A stretch of 64,000 nucleotides of DNA, from contig NZ_CP082945.1 of assembly GCF_019933235.1 (NCBI RefSeq), positions 5,741,501-5,805,500 on the forward strand, given 5' to 3'. The notes beneath the pieces are model-generated. The model made no database searches and was not told the DNA's origin. It saw only the letters and a program-made list of their open reading frames with translations. Below, piece by piece: positions 8,059-16,692 of this stretch; the stretch's first letter is position 1, and the number at the start of each line of letters is the position of its first letter. Position numbers and translations under genes: made by a program. The DNA comes from Streptomyces angustmyceticus. Lineage in GTDB: Bacteria > Actinomycetota > Actinomycetes > Streptomycetales > Streptomycetaceae.

Positions 8059-9537
8059 CTACCGGGCCGCCAGCGGCGCCTGCTGCAACGGCACTGGCCT
8101 GCGAATGTGAGGATGCGCGGGCAGGCGCCGCGGTTCCGCGGGCCGGGCCTGCGGATGTGCAGATGCTGTGGAGCGGTTGTCGGCGACTCCTGCATCCAGG
8201 ACAATCCCCCCGCCGCTCCCGGCGCCCGCCCCGCAGGGCGCTCCCCGCAGTGGCTGTACGGGGACGTCGAGTGGTCGTGGCGAGGGTGCCGGGCCGGGCG
8301 GCCGGGGCGCTGCCACTGCCCGCGGAGGGTCCGCCGGCAGCGGCAGCGGCTGCGGCAGCGGCTGCGGCATCGCGCCCGCCGGTCGCGCCGGGGGCATCGG
8401 GCCCGCCGGCCGCCGCGCCTCCACGGCCCGCGGCGGCTCCACCGGATTCACCGATTCCACGGGCTCCACCGATTCCAGAGGCTCGGCCGGCTCCACGAAT
8501 TCCACGGGCTCCACGGGCTCCGCCCCCCGTCCCGGTCCCGCCACCCGTGCCACCCCGCACGGCTCCGCCCCCGTCGCGTACGGCAGGAGCAGCGCGCCCG
8601 CCGCCGTCCACAGGCCGGATCCGGCCAACCACCCCTCGGGGGCCGGGAGGTGCCGCACCTGCCGTTCCGCGGGTCGCCAGACGACCGGCCAGGTGCCGTT
8701 CGCCGTCTCCATCCGGAACGCCACCGCGCAGCTCTCCGGCGCCGGCATCTGCCCCGGCTGCATCGCGAACGGGGTGAGCGTGCCCTCCGCCGGCCGCAGG
8801 CACTCCGGGAAGCGCACCGGGCGGCTGCTGCCCCATACGCCCCAGCCCAGCCGGTCGTGCCCCGGGGCGTCGGACCGTACGAGCAGCAGCCCGCTGTCCG
8901 GATCGGCGAGCAGCAGCCGGTCGTTGCTCTCCTCGGTGATCTGCAGCAGCGGGCCGGTCTCGCCGCCCCGCTCCAGATCGGCCACCACGGTCTTCGTCCG
9001 GCCGTCCCGCTCCCGGTCCAGGGCCAGCAGCCGGCCGCCGCGGTCCAGCCAGACGCCGCCCGTGCAGCGGCCGGTGATCCGGGCGATCCGCTCGGGGCCG
9101 CCCGCGCCGCCGTGCAGCAGCCACAGCGCGGTGTGGTGCGCCTCGGGCGCCAGGGCGTAGGCCCGCCTCCCGTCGGGGGCGGGCGGCAGCAGGGTGAGTT
9201 CGGGGACCGGGACGGCGCCCAGCAGGAGTTCGCCGGTGCCGGGGCCCGCCGGGTAGAGCAGGGAGGCGGCGAAACGGTCGGCGATCCGGCGCAGGATCAG
9301 CACCCGCCCGTCCGTGAGCGGCAGCAGGGCGCTGTCCGGCTCCTCGGGCTGGGTGCCCTGCAGCGGCACGGCGTACGGCTCGGGGCCGCTCAGCGTCCAG
9401 CGCTCCGGAAACCAGCTCCCGGCGGCGTCGTCGTGACGGGCGAGCCGGGCGGCGTACGAGCCGTCGGCGGCGATCGTCAGCGCCGCGCGGTGCGTGCTGA
9501 CCGGCGCCGTGGCGTCCTCGGGGGCACAGATCGTCAT
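8059..9537 (-). CDS. Hypothetical protein with beta-rich domain and Pro-rich tail
   Basis: A 492-aa protein with no signal peptide or membrane segment. The first 330 residues read as repeated beta-hairpin units (LLPLTDGRVLILRRIADR, GGVWLDRGGRLLALDRER, LLLADPDSGLLLVRSD), compatible with a beta-propeller, but no family was identified. From about residue 335 a low-complexity stretch of VEP/VES/AEP triplets is followed by a Pro/Ala/Arg-rich tail of some 110 residues. GGAGGTGA lies 8 bases before the ATG, so the start is secure. The tail may be an expanded simple-sequence region, and its composition differs clearly from the folded part. Confidence 0.75.
   Translation of the reverse strand: MTICAPEDATAPVSTHRAALTIAADGSYAARLARHDDAAGSWFPERWTLSGPEPYAVPLQGTQPEEPDSALLPLTDGRVLILRRIADRFAASLLYPAGPGTGELLLGAVPVPELTLLPPAPDGRRAYALAPEAHHTALWLLHGGAGGPERIARITGRCTGGVWLDRGGRLLALDRERDGRTKTVVADLERGGETGPLLQITEESNDRLLLADPDSGLLLVRSDAPGHDRLGWGVWGSSRPVRFPECLRPAEGTLTPFAMQPGQMPAPESCAVAFRMETANGTWPVVWRPAERQVRHLPAPEGWLAGSGLWTAAGALLLPYATGAEPCGVARVAGPGRGAEPVEPVEFVEPAEPLESVEPVESVNPVEPPRAVEARRPAGPMPPARPAGAMPQPLPQPLPLPADPPRAVAAPRPPGPAPSPRPLDVPVQPLRGAPCGAGAGSGGGIVLDAGVADNRSTASAHPQARPAEPRRLPAHPHIRRPVPLQQAPLAAR
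8436..8523. repeat. Degenerate CTCCAC/GATTCCAC tandem repeat
   Basis: An 88-bp stretch of near-repeated 9- and 12-base units (CTCCACGGG, GATTCCACC) inside the gene at 8059. On the coding strand it yields VEP, VEF, VES and AEP triplets. It resembles the GGTCC-rich repeat at 23177, and both sit at the 3' part of a gene. Confidence 0.7.
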
Positions 9538-9767
9538 CGAGTGGTCACCTCCAGTCCGCGGCCGACGCTAGTTTTCGTACGTCCGGCCGATCGCCGACAG
9601 GTGCCACACTTCACGCATAAGGGTGGCGATTGTCCGGTTCGCCGGTGTTCAAGAGGGCCGTCGTGCTTCGGAATGCACGCAGGGGCCGAGCGGCGGAGGG
9701 GGAGGGGCCGGGGGAGACGTCCACAGGGCCCCGCGCCATGTCACAGCTGGGGGGTAACCTTCCACCC

Positions 9768-10646
9768 GTGCCCGTACTGTCTGAAGTCCTCACCGCGCTC
9801 GACGCCCTCTGGCCCCCCGAGCGGGCCGAAGGGTGGGACGCCGTCGGCACGGTCTGCGGAGACCCCGGCAGCGAGGTCCGCCGGGTGCTGTTCGCCGTCG
9901 ACCCCGTCCAGGAGATCGTCGACGAGGCGGTGCGGCTCGGCGCCGACCTCCTCGTCACCCACCACCCGCTCTATCTGCGCGGTACGACGACGGTCGCGGC
10001 CTCGACCTTCAAGGGCAAGGCCGTGCACTCGCTCATCAAGCACGACATCGCCCTGCACGTCGCGCACACCAACGCCGACACCGCCGACCCCGGCGTCTCC
10101 GACGCCCTGGCCGGCGCCCTGGACCTGCGCATCCTCGGCCCGCTCGTCCCGGACCCGAGCGATCCGGCGGGCCGCCGCGGCCTCGGCCGGATCTGCGAGC
10201 TGCCGCACCCGATGACGCTGGCCGAACTCGCCGCCCACGCCGCCGAGCGGCTGCCCGCCACCGCGCAGGGCATCCGGGCGGCCGGCGACCCGGACCGCGA
10301 GATCCGGACCCTCGCCGTCTCCGGCGGCTCCGGCGACAGCCTCTTCGACGACGTGCGGGCGGCCGGTGCGGATGCCTTCCTCACCGCCGACCTGCGCCAC
10401 CACCCGGCCTCCGAAGCCACTCAGACCACCGGGCGGAACAGCCCGCTGGCGCTGCTCGACGCCGCCCACTGGGCCACCGAGTGGCCGTGGTGCGAGCAGG
10501 CCGCCGCACAGCTCGACGCGATCTCCGACCGGCACGGCTGGGGACTGCGTACGCACGTCTCCCGCACGGTCACCGACCCCTGGACCGCCCACGCGGCGTC
10601 CACCCCCCTCTCCACCCCGACCCACACCACAGGAGCCCCACGCTGA
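9768..10646 (+). CDS. Nif3-like dinuclear metal-centre protein
   Basis: Member of the NIF3/DUF34 family, 292 aa, expected to form a toroidal hexamer binding two metal ions; its biochemical role is not settled in the family. Metal-ligand motifs visible are LLVTHHPLYLRG (about residues 63-74), the HTNADTADPGVSD segment, and the C-terminal DAAHWATEWPW block. GTG at 9768 is chosen because GGGGGG lies about 11 bases before it and the protein then begins VPVLSEVLTALDALWPPE, as family members do; ATG at 9738 would add ten residues of poor quality. It overlaps the next gene by 4 bases. Confidence 0.88.
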   Translation: MPVLSEVLTALDALWPPERAEGWDAVGTVCGDPGSEVRRVLFAVDPVQEIVDEAVRLGADLLVTHHPLYLRGTTTVAASTFKGKAVHSLIKHDIALHVAHTNADTADPGVSDALAGALDLRILGPLVPDPSDPAGRRGLGRICELPHPMTLAELAAHAAERLPATAQGIRAAGDPDREIRTLAVSGGSGDSLFDDVRAAGADAFLTADLRHHPASEATQTTGRNSPLALLDAAHWATEWPWCEQAAAQLDAISDRHGWGLRTHVSRTVTDPWTAHAASTPLSTPTHTTGAPR

Positions 10647-11386
10647 ACGCCGCGCCCGCCGACCAGATCCGCCTCCTCGACGTCCAGGCCCTGGACGTGA
10701 GGCTCACCCAGCTCGCCCACCGGCGCAACAACCTGCCCGAACTGGCCGAGCTGCAGACCCTGGAGGCCGACCTCATCCAGCAGCGCGACCTGCTCGTCGC
10801 CGCGCAGACCGAGGAGAGCGACACCAGCCGCGAGCAGACCAAGGCCGAGCAGGACGTCGACCAGGTGCGCCAGCGCGCCGCCCGCGACCAGAAGCGCCTG
10901 GACTCCGGTGCCGTCACCTCCCCCAAGGATCTGGAGAACCTCCAGCACGAACTGACCTCGCTGGCCAAGCGCCAGGGCGACCTGGAGGACGTCGTCCTGG
11001 AGGTCATGGAGCGCCGCGAGAGCGCCCAGGAGCGGGTCACCGAGCTGACCGGCCGGGTCGACGCCATCCAGGCCAAGGTCGACGACGCCACCGCCCGCCG
11101 GGACGCCGCCCACGCCGAGATCGACGCCGAGCGCGGCACGGTCGCCAAGGAGCGCGAGCTGACCGTCGCCGACATCCCGGCCGACCTGCTGAAGCTCTAC
11201 GACAAGATCCGTGCGAAGGAGGGCGGCGTCGGAGCGGCCCGCCTCTACCAGCGCCGCTGCGAGGGCTGCCGCCTGGAGCTGAACATCACCGAGGTCAACG
11301 ACGTGCGCGCGGCCGCCGCCGACGCGGTCCTGCGCTGCGAGAACTGCACCCGCATCCTGGTCCGTACGCCCGACTCGGGTCTCTAG
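10643..11386 (+). CDS. Zinc-ribbon coiled-coil protein (CT398/HP0958-like) with CTG start
   Basis: A 247-aa protein made of a long coiled coil (about residues 25-175, heptad-rich with many Glu, Gln and Arg) and a C-terminal C4 zinc ribbon (CEGC and CENC, about 205-240). No ATG, GTG or TTG lies near the expected N-terminus. A CTG at 10643 sits 7 bases after AGGAG and overlaps the TGA of the Nif3-like gene as CTGA, giving the start LNAAPADQIRLLDVQALD. Homologues accompany Nif3 and RNase H genes in actinobacteria. Proteins of this family have been linked to RNA or export chaperone roles; the role here is unknown. Confidence 0.85.
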   Translation: MNAAPADQIRLLDVQALDVRLTQLAHRRNNLPELAELQTLEADLIQQRDLLVAAQTEESDTSREQTKAEQDVDQVRQRAARDQKRLDSGAVTSPKDLENLQHELTSLAKRQGDLEDVVLEVMERRESAQERVTELTGRVDAIQAKVDDATARRDAAHAEIDAERGTVAKERELTVADIPADLLKLYDKIRAKEGGVGAARLYQRRCEGCRLELNITEVNDVRAAAADAVLRCENCTRILVRTPDSGL

Positions 11387-11389
11387 GCC

Positions 11390-12580
11390 GTGACCCGCAC
11401 GCTGATCGTCGAGGCGGACGGCGGGTCCCGGGGCAACCCGGGGCCGGCCGGCTACGGCGCGGTCGTCCTCGACCCGGAGTCGGGCGAGGCACTGGCCGAG
11501 GCCGCCGAGTTCATCGGCACCGCGACCAACAACGTCGCCGAGTACAAGGGCCTGGTGGCCGGTCTGCGGGCGGCCCACGCGATCGCCCCGCAGGCCCGGA
11601 TCCGGGTGCGGATGGACTCCAAGCTCGTCGTCGAGCAGATGTCGGGGCGCTGGAAGATCAAGCACCCGGACATGAAGCCACTGGCCGCCGAGGCCGGTTC
11701 GGTCTTCCCGTCCGGCCAGGTCACCTACGAGTGGATCCCGCGCGCGCGGAACAAGCACGCCGACCGGCTCGCCAACGAGGCGATGGACGCCGGGAAGGCC
11801 GGCCGGCAGTGGGAGCCGGGCCACTCCACGGCGGCGCTCGCCACGGCCGCCGCGCCCGCCCGCAGCGCCGCCGCCCGGGCCGCCGACGAGGCGGTGGCGA
11901 CGGCGGAGGACTCCGCCGCCGGCGCCCCGGCGGTCGGCTGGGGCTCTCCCGACCTCGGCCCGCCCGCGACCTTCGTCCTGCTGCGGCACGGCGAGACCCC
12001 GCTCACGCCCGAGAAGCGGTTCTCCGGCAGCGGCGGCACCGACCCCGCGCTCTCCGCCGCAGGACGCCGCCAGGCCGAGGCGACCGCCGCCGCGCTCGCC
12101 GCCCGGGGCACGATCCAGGCCGTCGTCAGCTCACCGCTGCGGCGCTGCCGGGAGACCGCCGGGGCGGTCGCGGAGCGGCTCGGCCTGGAGGTCCGTATCG
12201 AGGAGGGCCTGCGCGAGACCGACTTCGGGGCGTGGGAGGGGCTGACGTTCGCCGAGGTGCGCGAGCGCCACCCCGAGGACCTCGACGCCTGGCTCGGCTC
12301 CGCCAAGGCGGCGCCCACCGGGGGCGGCGAGTCCTTCGCGACGGTCGCCCGCCGCGTCGCCGTCGCCCGCGACAAGCTCCTCGCGCGCTACGCGGGCCGG
12401 ACCGTCCTTGTGGTCACCCACGTCACCCCCGTCAAGACGCTGGTCCGCCTCGCGCTGGGCGCCCCGCCGGAGTCGCTGTTCCGGATGGAGCTGTCCGCGG
12501 CGTCGCTCTCGGTCGTCGCGTACTACGCCGACGGCAACGCCTCGCTGCGGCTGCTGAACGACACCTCGCACCTGCGGTAG
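11390..12580 (+). CDS. Bifunctional RNase H / acid phosphatase (CobC-like)
   Basis: Fusion protein of 396 aa. The N-terminal 135 residues are a type I RNase H, with D10 in EADGGSRGNPG, the Glu of NNVAEYKGL and the Asp of RVRMDSKLV as metal ligands. A linker of about 60 Ala-rich residues leads to a histidine-phosphatase domain with LLRHGET (about 198), SSPLRRCRETA and VVTHVTPVK. The same fusion in Mycobacterium (Rv2228c) has RNase H activity and alpha-ribazole phosphatase activity for cobalamin synthesis. The GTG start is 3 bases after the preceding stop, so it is probably translated by reinitiation in one operon. Confidence 0.92.
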   Translation: MTRTLIVEADGGSRGNPGPAGYGAVVLDPESGEALAEAAEFIGTATNNVAEYKGLVAGLRAAHAIAPQARIRVRMDSKLVVEQMSGRWKIKHPDMKPLAAEAGSVFPSGQVTYEWIPRARNKHADRLANEAMDAGKAGRQWEPGHSTAALATAAAPARSAAARAADEAVATAEDSAAGAPAVGWGSPDLGPPATFVLLRHGETPLTPEKRFSGSGGTDPALSAAGRRQAEATAAALAARGTIQAVVSSPLRRCRETAGAVAERLGLEVRIEEGLRETDFGAWEGLTFAEVRERHPEDLDAWLGSAKAAPTGGGESFATVARRVAVARDKLLARYAGRTVLVVTHVTPVKTLVRLALGAPPESLFRMELSAASLSVVAYYADGNASLRLLNDTSHLR

Positions 12581-12630
12581 GGCCGCTGCCGGGGCCGTGG
12601 ACCCCGTCGTACGCCGCTGCGTACGCGACA

Positions 12631-12670
12631 GGGCCCGGCCGCCACCGGATGACCGGTGGCGGCCGGGCCC
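12631..12670. terminator. Strong bidirectional hairpin terminator
   Basis: An 18-bp perfect stem (12631-12648 with 12653-12670) and a 4-base loop ATGA, midway between the RNase H gene and the convergent aldolase gene. It should stop transcription from both sides. Confidence 0.85.
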
Positions 12671-12685
12671 TTCGTGCGTGCGGGC

Positions 12686-13414
12686 TCAGGCCGCCAACGC
12701 CGCCGCCTCCCGGGCGAGTCGGCGCACCCGGTCCCAGTCCTTGGCGGCTAGTGCCTCGGCGGGCAGCATCCAGGTGCCGCCGACGCAGCCGACGTTCGGC
12801 AGCGCCAGGTAGGAGGGGGCGGAGACCGGGCCGATGCCCCCGGTCGGGCAGAAGCGGGCCCGCGGCAGCGGCGCGGCCAGGGAGGCGAGATAGGCGGTGC
12901 CGCCGGCCGCCTCGGCCGGGAAGAACTTCAGCTCGGTGAGGCCCTCCTCCAGCAGGGTCACCACCTCCGAGGCCGTGGAGACCCCCGGCAGGAACGGCAG
13001 CCCGGAGTCCTTCATCGCGCCCAGCAGCCGCGGCGACCAGCCGGGGCTGACCAGAAAGCGGGCGCCGGCCGTGCGGGCCGCCTCGACCTGTCCGGGGGTG
13101 AGCACGGTGCCGGCGCCGATCACCGCCTCGGGGACCTCGGCGGCCACGGCCCGGATCGCGTCCAGCGCGGCGGTCGTCCGCAGGGTCACCTCGATCGCGG
13201 GCAGCCCGCCCGCGACCAGGGCACGGGCGAGCGGTACGGCGTCGGCCGCGTCGTCCAGCACGACGACCGGGATGACGGGGGCGAGCCCGAGGACCGACGG
13301 GGCGGCTCGGTCCTGCTCGGACGCGGAGGAGGGCGCGGGGGCGGCGGGCGCGGAGGGGCCGGCGGGACCGGGGGACGCGGAAGAGGAGGCGGCGGCGCGA
13401 GTCACGCCGCCCAT
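12686..13414 (-). CDS. eda: KHG/KDPG aldolase
   Basis: Class I aldolase of 242 aa that splits 2-keto-3-deoxy-6-phosphogluconate or 2-keto-4-hydroxyglutarate. E75 (AIEVTLRT) and the Schiff-base lysine K163 (LKFFPAEAAGG) are present, as are the phosphate-binding glycines (CPTGGIGP). An Ala/Ser/Pro-rich N-terminal extension of about 38 residues precedes the barrel, so the true start may be the GTG at 13405 or further in. ATG at 13414 is taken as the first plausible start after the palindrome at 13434. The gene stands alone; the neighbouring yaaA gene is 100 bases upstream on the same strand. Confidence 0.88.
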   Translation of the reverse strand: MGGVTRAAASSSASPGPAGPSAPAAPAPSSASEQDRAAPSVLGLAPVIPVVVLDDAADAVPLARALVAGGLPAIEVTLRTTAALDAIRAVAAEVPEAVIGAGTVLTPGQVEAARTAGARFLVSPGWSPRLLGAMKDSGLPFLPGVSTASEVVTLLEEGLTELKFFPAEAAGGTAYLASLAAPLPRARFCPTGGIGPVSAPSYLALPNVGCVGGTWMLPAEALAAKDWDRVRRLAREAAALAA

Positions 13415-13433
13415 ACTGCGCGCGGGGGCCGCA

Positions 13434-13455
13434 CTGTGCAACGAGTGTTGCACAG
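13434..13455. promoter_or_regulatory. 22-bp operator palindrome upstream of eda
   Basis: Nine-base perfect arms (CTGTGCAAC at 13434-13442, its reverse complement at 13447-13455) around GAGT, 20 bases before the aldolase ATG, with an extra GCGCAAC half-site just beyond. Arm length and spacing suit a GntR-, IclR- or LacI-type dimer. The regulator is not encoded in the window. Confidence 0.6.
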
Positions 13456-13517
13456 GGCGCAACGAAGGCTTGGCGGTCCGCGCTCCGGCCCCGCCCCCGG
13501 GCCCTCCTCGCCCCGCC

Positions 13518-14315
13518 CTACAGCTCCGTCACGATCACATCGACGGCCCACGCCTTGCCGGCCTTCGCCGGAGGCTCCGCCTCCACCACGTACCCCAGGT
13601 CCCGCAGCGCCTCCACCAGCTCCGCGGGGCCGGCCGGCGCCAGGCCCGCCGACAGCAGGTCCCGGACCAGCCGTCCCTTGGTGGCCTTGTTGAAGTGGCT
13701 GACCACCGTCCGCTTCTCCACCCCGGCCACGGTCTTCGACTGCAGCACCCGCACCGTCGCGGTGCGCCCGGCCACCTCGCCCTTGGGCTTCCAGGCCGTC
13801 GCATACGCCGCCGAGCGCAGATCGAGCACCAGCCCCTCCCCGGCGGCCTCGGGCAGCACCTCGGCCATCGGCGCCCGCCAGTACGCGCCCAGCGCGCCGA
13901 GCCCCGGCAGCTTCACGCCCATCGAGCAGCGGTAGGACGGAATCCGGTCGCCGACCCGTACGGCGCCCCACAGGCCCGAGAACACCAGCAGGGACCGCTC
14001 GGCCCGCTCACGCGCCGCCCCGTCCAGGGAGGCCAGGCCGAGCGCGTCGTAGAGCACCCCGGTGTAGATCTCCCCGGCCGGCCGGGTGCCCGCGGTCCGC
14101 AGCCCGGCGTTCTTGGCGATCTCGCCCCTGAGGCCGTCGCTGAGCCCGAGCACCTCCCGGGCCTTGGTCTCGTCCGCCGCGCACAGCCCGACCAGTTCCT
14201 CCAGCACCGCCTCGCGCGCGGCGGTCAGCGCCGGCAGCGACAGCGCACCGGTGTCCAGCGGCGCCCCGGCCGCGACCGCGGCCTTCCCTTCGGACGGCGG
14301 CAACAGCACGAGCAC
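13518..14315 (-). CDS. yaaA: YaaA-family peroxide stress protein
   Basis: DUF328/YaaA protein of 265 aa, near the usual length of about 255. The family reduces intracellular iron damage during peroxide stress in E. coli and has a DNA-binding-like cavity. Recognisable parts are the start VLVLLPPSEGK, LLVFSGLWGAVRVGD, PSYRCSMG, and the C-terminal SHFNKATKGRLVRDLL. GTG at 14315 is chosen because AAGGAG lies 6 bases before it and family proteins begin at this point. The gene is divergent from the RNB ribonuclease gene with 170 bases between. Confidence 0.9.
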   Translation of the reverse strand: MLVLLPPSEGKAAVAAGAPLDTGALSLPALTAAREAVLEELVGLCAADETKAREVLGLSDGLRGEIAKNAGLRTAGTRPAGEIYTGVLYDALGLASLDGAARERAERSLLVFSGLWGAVRVGDRIPSYRCSMGVKLPGLGALGAYWRAPMAEVLPEAAGEGLVLDLRSAAYATAWKPKGEVAGRTATVRVLQSKTVAGVEKRTVVSHFNKATKGRLVRDLLSAGLAPAGPAELVEALRDLGYVVEAEPPAKAGKAWAVDVIVTEL

Positions 14316-14485
14316 GGTGTTCTCCTTCACGGCGGTACGGGCGGGGGTGCGGCCCCGGGAAAGCGTATGGCCTGCGGCGGGCGGCCGGAGAACCGCCGGG
14401 GACCCCGGGGCGGCCCGTCGCGTCGAGCGCCCGCCGTCACCCGCCTGCCGCGCCGGGAGCGGCCGCCCGCCATACGCTCGATGGC

Positions 14486-15970
14486 ATGCCCCGTCTCCAT
14501 ATGCACGTGACCGACGCGGCCGAGGCCCCGCTCCGGGTCGCGCTGCGTGAGCTGCGCGGAAGGCTGGAGATCCCGGACCACTTCCCGCCCACGGCACAGG
14601 CCGAGGCGGAGAGCGCCGCCCGCGCCCCGCGCATCCCGGCCGCCGACGGCGCGGTGGCGACCACGCACGCCCTGGAGGACGCCGGCGACCTTCCGCTCTT
14701 CACCCTCGACCCGCCCGGCTCCCTCGACCTCGACCAGGCCATGTTCCTGTCCCGGCGACCCGGCGGGGGCTATCGCGTCCACTACGCCATCGCCGACGTC
14801 GCCTCCTTCGTGACCCCCGGCGGCGCCCTGGACGCCGAGGCCCACCAACGGGTGACGACCCTCTACTTCCCCGACGAGCACGTCCCGCTCCACCCCCACG
14901 TGCTGAGCGAGGGCGCCGCCAGCATGCTGCCCGACCGGGACCGCCCGGCCGTCCTGTGGCAGCTCGACCTCGACGCCGACGGCGCGCTGACCGACACCTC
15001 CGTACGCCGCGCCCTGGTCCGCTCCCGCGCCCGGCTCGACTACGCCGGCGTCCAGCGGGTCCTCGACGACGGGACGGCCGAGGAGCCGCTCGCCCTGCTC
15101 CGCGAGATCGGCCTGCTGCGGGAGGAGCGGGAGGTCGCGCGGGCCGCGATCTCGCTGAACGTCCCCGAGCAGGAGATCGTCGAGCGCGACGGCCACTACA
15201 CCCTCGAATACCGCGCCCCGCTCCCCGCCTACGGCTGGAACGCGCAGATCTCCCTGCTCACCGGCATGGCGGCGGCCGAGCTGATGCTTGCCTCCGGCAC
15301 CGGCATCCTCCGTACGCTGCCCTCCGCCCCCGACGGCTCGGTCGCCCGGCTCCGGCTGACCGCCCGCGCGCTCGGCGTCGACTGGCCGCACCACACCTCG
15401 TACGCGGCGCTGATCCGGACCCTCGACCCGCGCTGCCCCGCGCACGCCGCCTTCCTCCAGGAGTGCACCGCCCTGCTGCGCGGCGCCGGCTACACCGCCT
15501 TCGACGGCACCGCGCCCCCGGCCTCCAAGTCGCGGCACGCCGCGGTCGCCGCCCCCTACGCGCACGCCACCGCGCCGCTGCGGCGGCTGGCCGACCGCTA
15601 CACCTCCGAACTGTGCCTGGCGGCCTCGGCCGGCAGGGAACCGCCCGGCTGGGTGCGTAGCGCGCTGCCCGCCCTGCCCCGCGAGATGGAGGCCGGCAGG
15701 CGGCGCGCCAACCAGGTGGAGCGGTCCTGTGTCGACCTCGTGGAGGCGGCGCTGCTGCGGGACCGGGTCGGCGAGATCTTCGAGGCGCTGGTCGTCGACA
15801 TCCAGGAGAAGGACCCCACCCACGGCACCGTCCACCTCTACGACCCGGCCGTCATCGGCACCGTCGAAGCCGCCCCGGAAGGCCCCGCCCTGCCGCTGGG
15901 CCACCGCATCCCGGTCCGCCTCGCCGAAGCCGACCCGGGCCACCGCCCGGTCCGCTTCACCGCCGCCTGA
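14486..15970 (+). CDS. RNB-domain ribonuclease (RNase II/R-like)
   Basis: Predicted 3'-5' exoribonuclease of 494 aa. The RNB catalytic core spans about residues 60-400, with the acidic active-site cluster in FTLDPPGSLDLDQAMFLS (four Asp, about 72-82) and DVASFV. Near the end of the domain HAAVAAPYAHATAPLRRLADRY carries the conserved Arg residues. Unlike full RNase R it has no recognisable N-terminal cold-shock domains and only a short C-terminal part, the compact form common in actinobacteria. The ATG at 14486 gives MPRLHMHV, the family start. It is a single gene on the plus strand. Confidence 0.9.
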   Translation: MPRLHMHVTDAAEAPLRVALRELRGRLEIPDHFPPTAQAEAESAARAPRIPAADGAVATTHALEDAGDLPLFTLDPPGSLDLDQAMFLSRRPGGGYRVHYAIADVASFVTPGGALDAEAHQRVTTLYFPDEHVPLHPHVLSEGAASMLPDRDRPAVLWQLDLDADGALTDTSVRRALVRSRARLDYAGVQRVLDDGTAEEPLALLREIGLLREEREVARAAISLNVPEQEIVERDGHYTLEYRAPLPAYGWNAQISLLTGMAAAELMLASGTGILRTLPSAPDGSVARLRLTARALGVDWPHHTSYAALIRTLDPRCPAHAAFLQECTALLRGAGYTAFDGTAPPASKSRHAAVAAPYAHATAPLRRLADRYTSELCLAASAGREPPGWVRSALPALPREMEAGRRRANQVERSCVDLVEAALLRDRVGEIFEALVVDIQEKDPTHGTVHLYDPAVIGTVEAAPEGPALPLGHRIPVRLAEADPGHRPVRFTAA

Positions 15971-16011
15971 CCGCGCCCCCGGCCGCCCCGGACACCGCGT
16001 CCCGGCCGCCC

Positions 16012-16692
16012 TCAGCCGCCGCCTCCGCGCCCCGCGCCCCTCGCCGTCCCTTCCGCCCGCGGGACCGCCCCCGCCGCCTGCTCCCGCCGGGCCGCCACCG
16101 CCGCCACCCGCTCCCGCAGCTCCGCCACCGCCGCCCGCGCGTCGTCGGCGTGGAACCGCACCGTACGCACCGACTCCCGCCGCCCCAACAGCCCGACGGC
16201 CACGACCGGTTCGGACAGTTCGACGGTGACCGAGGTCTGACCGCCGACCGCCAGCTCCACCGCCTCGCCGCCGCCCTTCTCCGCTGCCCTGACGAACCGG
16301 AGGTCGTGGCGCACCGCGGCGATCCGCTCCAGCGGAATCCGGATGTCCCGGCGCGCGCCCTCCCGCAGCCACAGCGTGTCCGCGCCCAGCACATGCGGCC
16401 GGGTGACCGCCGCCGCCTGCAACCCGAGCATCATCACAACCGTGTAGCAGTCCAGGACCAGCATCACCGCGTGCGCCACGGGATGGTCCGCGAGCAGCAC
16501 CGCGAGCCCGACCGTCTCCACCACGCACACGAACGTCAGCCCGTACACGAACGCCGCCTGCGCCCCCGCGTACCCCAGCGCCCGCTCGCCCGGCGCCACC
16601 CCGATCCGCCGCCGGGCCGCCCACCAGCCCAGGCTGACCAGCCACCGCGCCTCGTGGGCGGCCAGCCGGCGCAGCGCGCTCTCCCGGCTCAC
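16012..16692 (-). CDS. Hypothetical membrane protein (PH-like C-terminal domain)
   Basis: A 226-aa protein with two to three hydrophobic segments (about residues 45-95) after a basic cytoplasmic N-terminus. A beta-rich soluble half follows (VLGADTLWLREGARRDIRIP, VELAVGGQTSVTVELSEPV, REVSVRTVRFHADD-like strands), resembling bacterial PH-like domains seen in small membrane proteins. The C-terminus is Gly/Arg-rich. The GTG start overlaps the MerR stop as GTGA, so the two are probably co-translated. Function unknown; the linkage suggests it is the target or partner of the MerR regulator. Confidence 0.7.
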   Translation of the reverse strand: MSRESALRRLAAHEARWLVSLGWWAARRRIGVAPGERALGYAGAQAAFVYGLTFVCVVETVGLAVLLADHPVAHAVMLVLDCYTVVMMLGLQAAAVTRPHVLGADTLWLREGARRDIRIPLERIAAVRHDLRFVRAAEKGGGEAVELAVGGQTSVTVELSEPVVAVGLLGRRESVRTVRFHADDARAAVAELRERVAAVAARREQAAGAVPRAEGTARGAGRGGGG

